A stretch of 63,239 nucleotides of DNA. Source: Lachnospiraceae bacterium. Lineage in GTDB: Bacteria; Bacillota; Clostridia; Lachnospirales; Lachnospiraceae. This document shows, piece by piece, positions 62,122-63,239 of the stretch. The translations under genes and the position numbers were made by a program. Positions within the stretch are counted from its first letter, which is position 1; every line of letters begins with the position of its first letter. Where the stretch lies: assembly GCA_017635395.1 (NCBI GenBank), contig JAGBLN010000026.1:1-63239 (forward strand), in the 5' to 3' direction. The notes below the pieces were generated by a model, which ran no database searches, had not been told where the DNA came from, and saw nothing but the letters and a program-made list of their open reading frames with translations.

Positions 62122-63239
62122 CTAATAATTCGTTATAGCATCCATTTTTTCATGGCTCAAAATGAACCGATCTGACCGATTATACAGCTCCGTTGTCCTT
62201 ACATCTGAATGTCCAAGCGTTTCCTGCGTTATCCGATCATCAACATGTGCCTCAAAGCAGTCGGACGCAAAGCGAAATCTGAACTTATGGCTTGAAAAAT
62301 ACCTAATGCCTGCAGCCTCACAGCACTTTTTTAATCTTTCATTAAATTTGTTTTCTGATATCGGCAGATTTCCACCGGACTGGAATATATATTCCTTGTC
62401 TCCATTAACAGCACGCATTTCTTCCAATATACATCTTGCAGAACTTGAAAGATTAAGTATTCTTCTTCCTTTTCCCGCATTTCCTTTAGTATGAGCAACA
62501 CGGACAGCTACATATGAATGCCCAGAGCCATCAGCCCTTCTTACCATCTGATAATAGACACGAAGTTTGCCTGTAGCCTCGTCATATTCATTCCATTGAA
62601 GTGCCCTAAGCTCGCTAATTCTCAAACCACCCGAATAAGATGCGAAGAGTATAGCCTGTTCATATGTATCTCTTTTTTTGCTTTCAAGATACCGCCTAAT
62701 CTTAGCGGTTTCTTCCCGGGTAAAGACCTCATCCCGCTTTTCTTCATCTGATTTAGGCTGCATTGTCTTAAAGTTCTTGCTCTTAAGAAGCTCCGGAGCC
62801 ATTATGGTAACAGCATCAAGAACAGCTCCATACTGCCAGATATTTCTGAGTAAGCTTAAAATATTCTTGAGATCCTTATCTCTCACTTTATGATCTCCAC
62901 AATATATGTCAAGCATATTCTTAAGATGAGAGACCTTTACATCACCGATTTTCCTTTTCATTATAGGAAAATCCTTTATATGATTCCAGTCACGCCCTTC
63001 CCTCTTAAAGGTCGTTGTTGCAACCACACTCTCCCGCATCTTTCTCCACTCATAGTAAACTTCTTCTACAGTGTAATCCCTTTTTATTTCTGTATCACCA
63101 TAAAGAATTTCGTAAGCGTCAGAAATCACCTCAGAACGATTCTTGTGTTGTATATCCTTAGTCAGTTTTCTCTTCTTGCTGTGTTTATACCTATAATAAG
63201 CCTCCCCTCTGTACTTAACTACGGCAGGATAAGTTCCAA
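62122..63239 (-). CDS. Tyrosine-type site-specific integrase, 5' end outside the window
   Basis: The frame is open from the right window edge to TAG at 62122, at least 372 residues. A GTG at 63129 is internal: the 36 codons before it (YPAVVKYRGEAYYRYKHSKKRK...) contain no stop and look like the N-terminal arm-binding domain. A SAM-like core-binding domain follows, then the catalytic domain with Arg in SGGLRISELRALQW, Lys in HTKGNAGK, HKFRFRF, LGHSDVRTTELYNR (His and nucleophile Tyr). Typical of integrases of phages and conjugative elements. It converges on tRNA-Gly(TCC), so it probably belongs to an element lying to the right. Confidence 0.9.
   Translation of the reverse strand, partial: GTYPAVVKYRGEAYYRYKHSKKRKLTKDIQHKNRSEVISDAYEILYGDTEIKRDYTVEEVYYEWRKMRESVVATTTFKREGRDWNHIKDFPIMKRKIGDVKVSHLKNMLDIYCGDHKVRDKDLKNILSLLRNIWQYGAVLDAVTIMAPELLKSKNFKTMQPKSDEEKRDEVFTREETAKIRRYLESKKRDTYEQAILFASYSGGLRISELRALQWNEYDEATGKLRVYYQMVRRADGSGHSYVAVRVAHTKGNAGKGRRILNLSSSARCILEEMRAVNGDKEYIFQSGGNLPISENKFNERLKKCCEAAGIRYFSSHKFRFRFASDCFEAHVDDRITQETLGHSDVRTTELYNRSDRFILSHEKMDAITNY

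Noticed and set aside
63129-63131. GTG at 63129 as the integrase start
   Set aside because: The frame continues without a stop to the window edge and the extra residues fit an integrase N-terminal domain.

Overview
The window looks like chromosome of a low-to-mid GC anaerobic Firmicute of the Lachnospiraceae (Butyrivibrio or Roseburia type). This rests on class III NrdD, a clostridial long-form PyrF, glnS, the tig-clpP-clpX-lon-engB order, strong Shine-Dalgarno sites, many lachnospiral-type membrane and HD-GYP proteins, and tRNA genes without encoded CCA. Species cannot be fixed from sequence alone. Almost all genes are on the minus strand, so the layout below is listed by coordinate while transcription mostly runs right to left.

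1-7.1 kb: the N-terminal part of a probable M29-type aminopeptidase with two small membrane proteins; pyrF and pyrE; nrdD with a fused redox domain, a consensus promoter and two NrdR boxes; a TPR lipoprotein; a tRNA-Arg/His/Gln cluster. 7.1-15.1 kb: a zinc-ribbon/coiled-coil/Sel1 protein; an SH3-3D-domain cell wall protein with a WalR-like box; a Crh-like HPr coupled to greA; a polytopic membrane protein; tRNA-Gly(GCC); a GH3-like protein with a damaged catalytic motif. 15.3-15.8 kb: an apparently non-coding transcription unit of about 500 nt with its own promoter and terminator.

16-26 kb: hom-lysC, then a two-gene operon of HD-GYP proteins. The second protein (1780 residues) carries two HD-GYP modules and a complete M32 carboxypeptidase. 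26-32.6 kb: a tetR-oppBCDF-oppA peptide uptake operon. 32.8-45.6 kb: an acidic membrane protein, a DUF2225 protein, glnS, hflK-hflC on the plus strand, mnmG coupled to a degenerate Lgt-GNAT fusion and a membrane-anchored phosphodiester glycosidase, a DUF308 protein (plus) and a DHH phosphoesterase.

45.7-53.7 kb: the proteostasis cluster tig-clpP-clpX-lon-engB, preceded by bactofilin, a PP2A-like phosphatase and a Ser/Thr kinase. 55.7-59.8 kb: a MacB/LolD-like ABC operon with a calcium-motif, tail-anchored surface protein. 60-63.2 kb: tRNA-Leu(CAA), a LUD-domain protein, an acidic lipoprotein, and tRNA-Gly(TCC) next to a tyrosine integrase that runs off the window, so an integrated element probably starts here.

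The observations most worth following are the non-coding RNA candidate at 15.3-15.8 kb with three Shine-Dalgarno-like motifs, and the HD-GYP/HD-GYP/M32 peptidase fusion with its possibly leaderless operon start.
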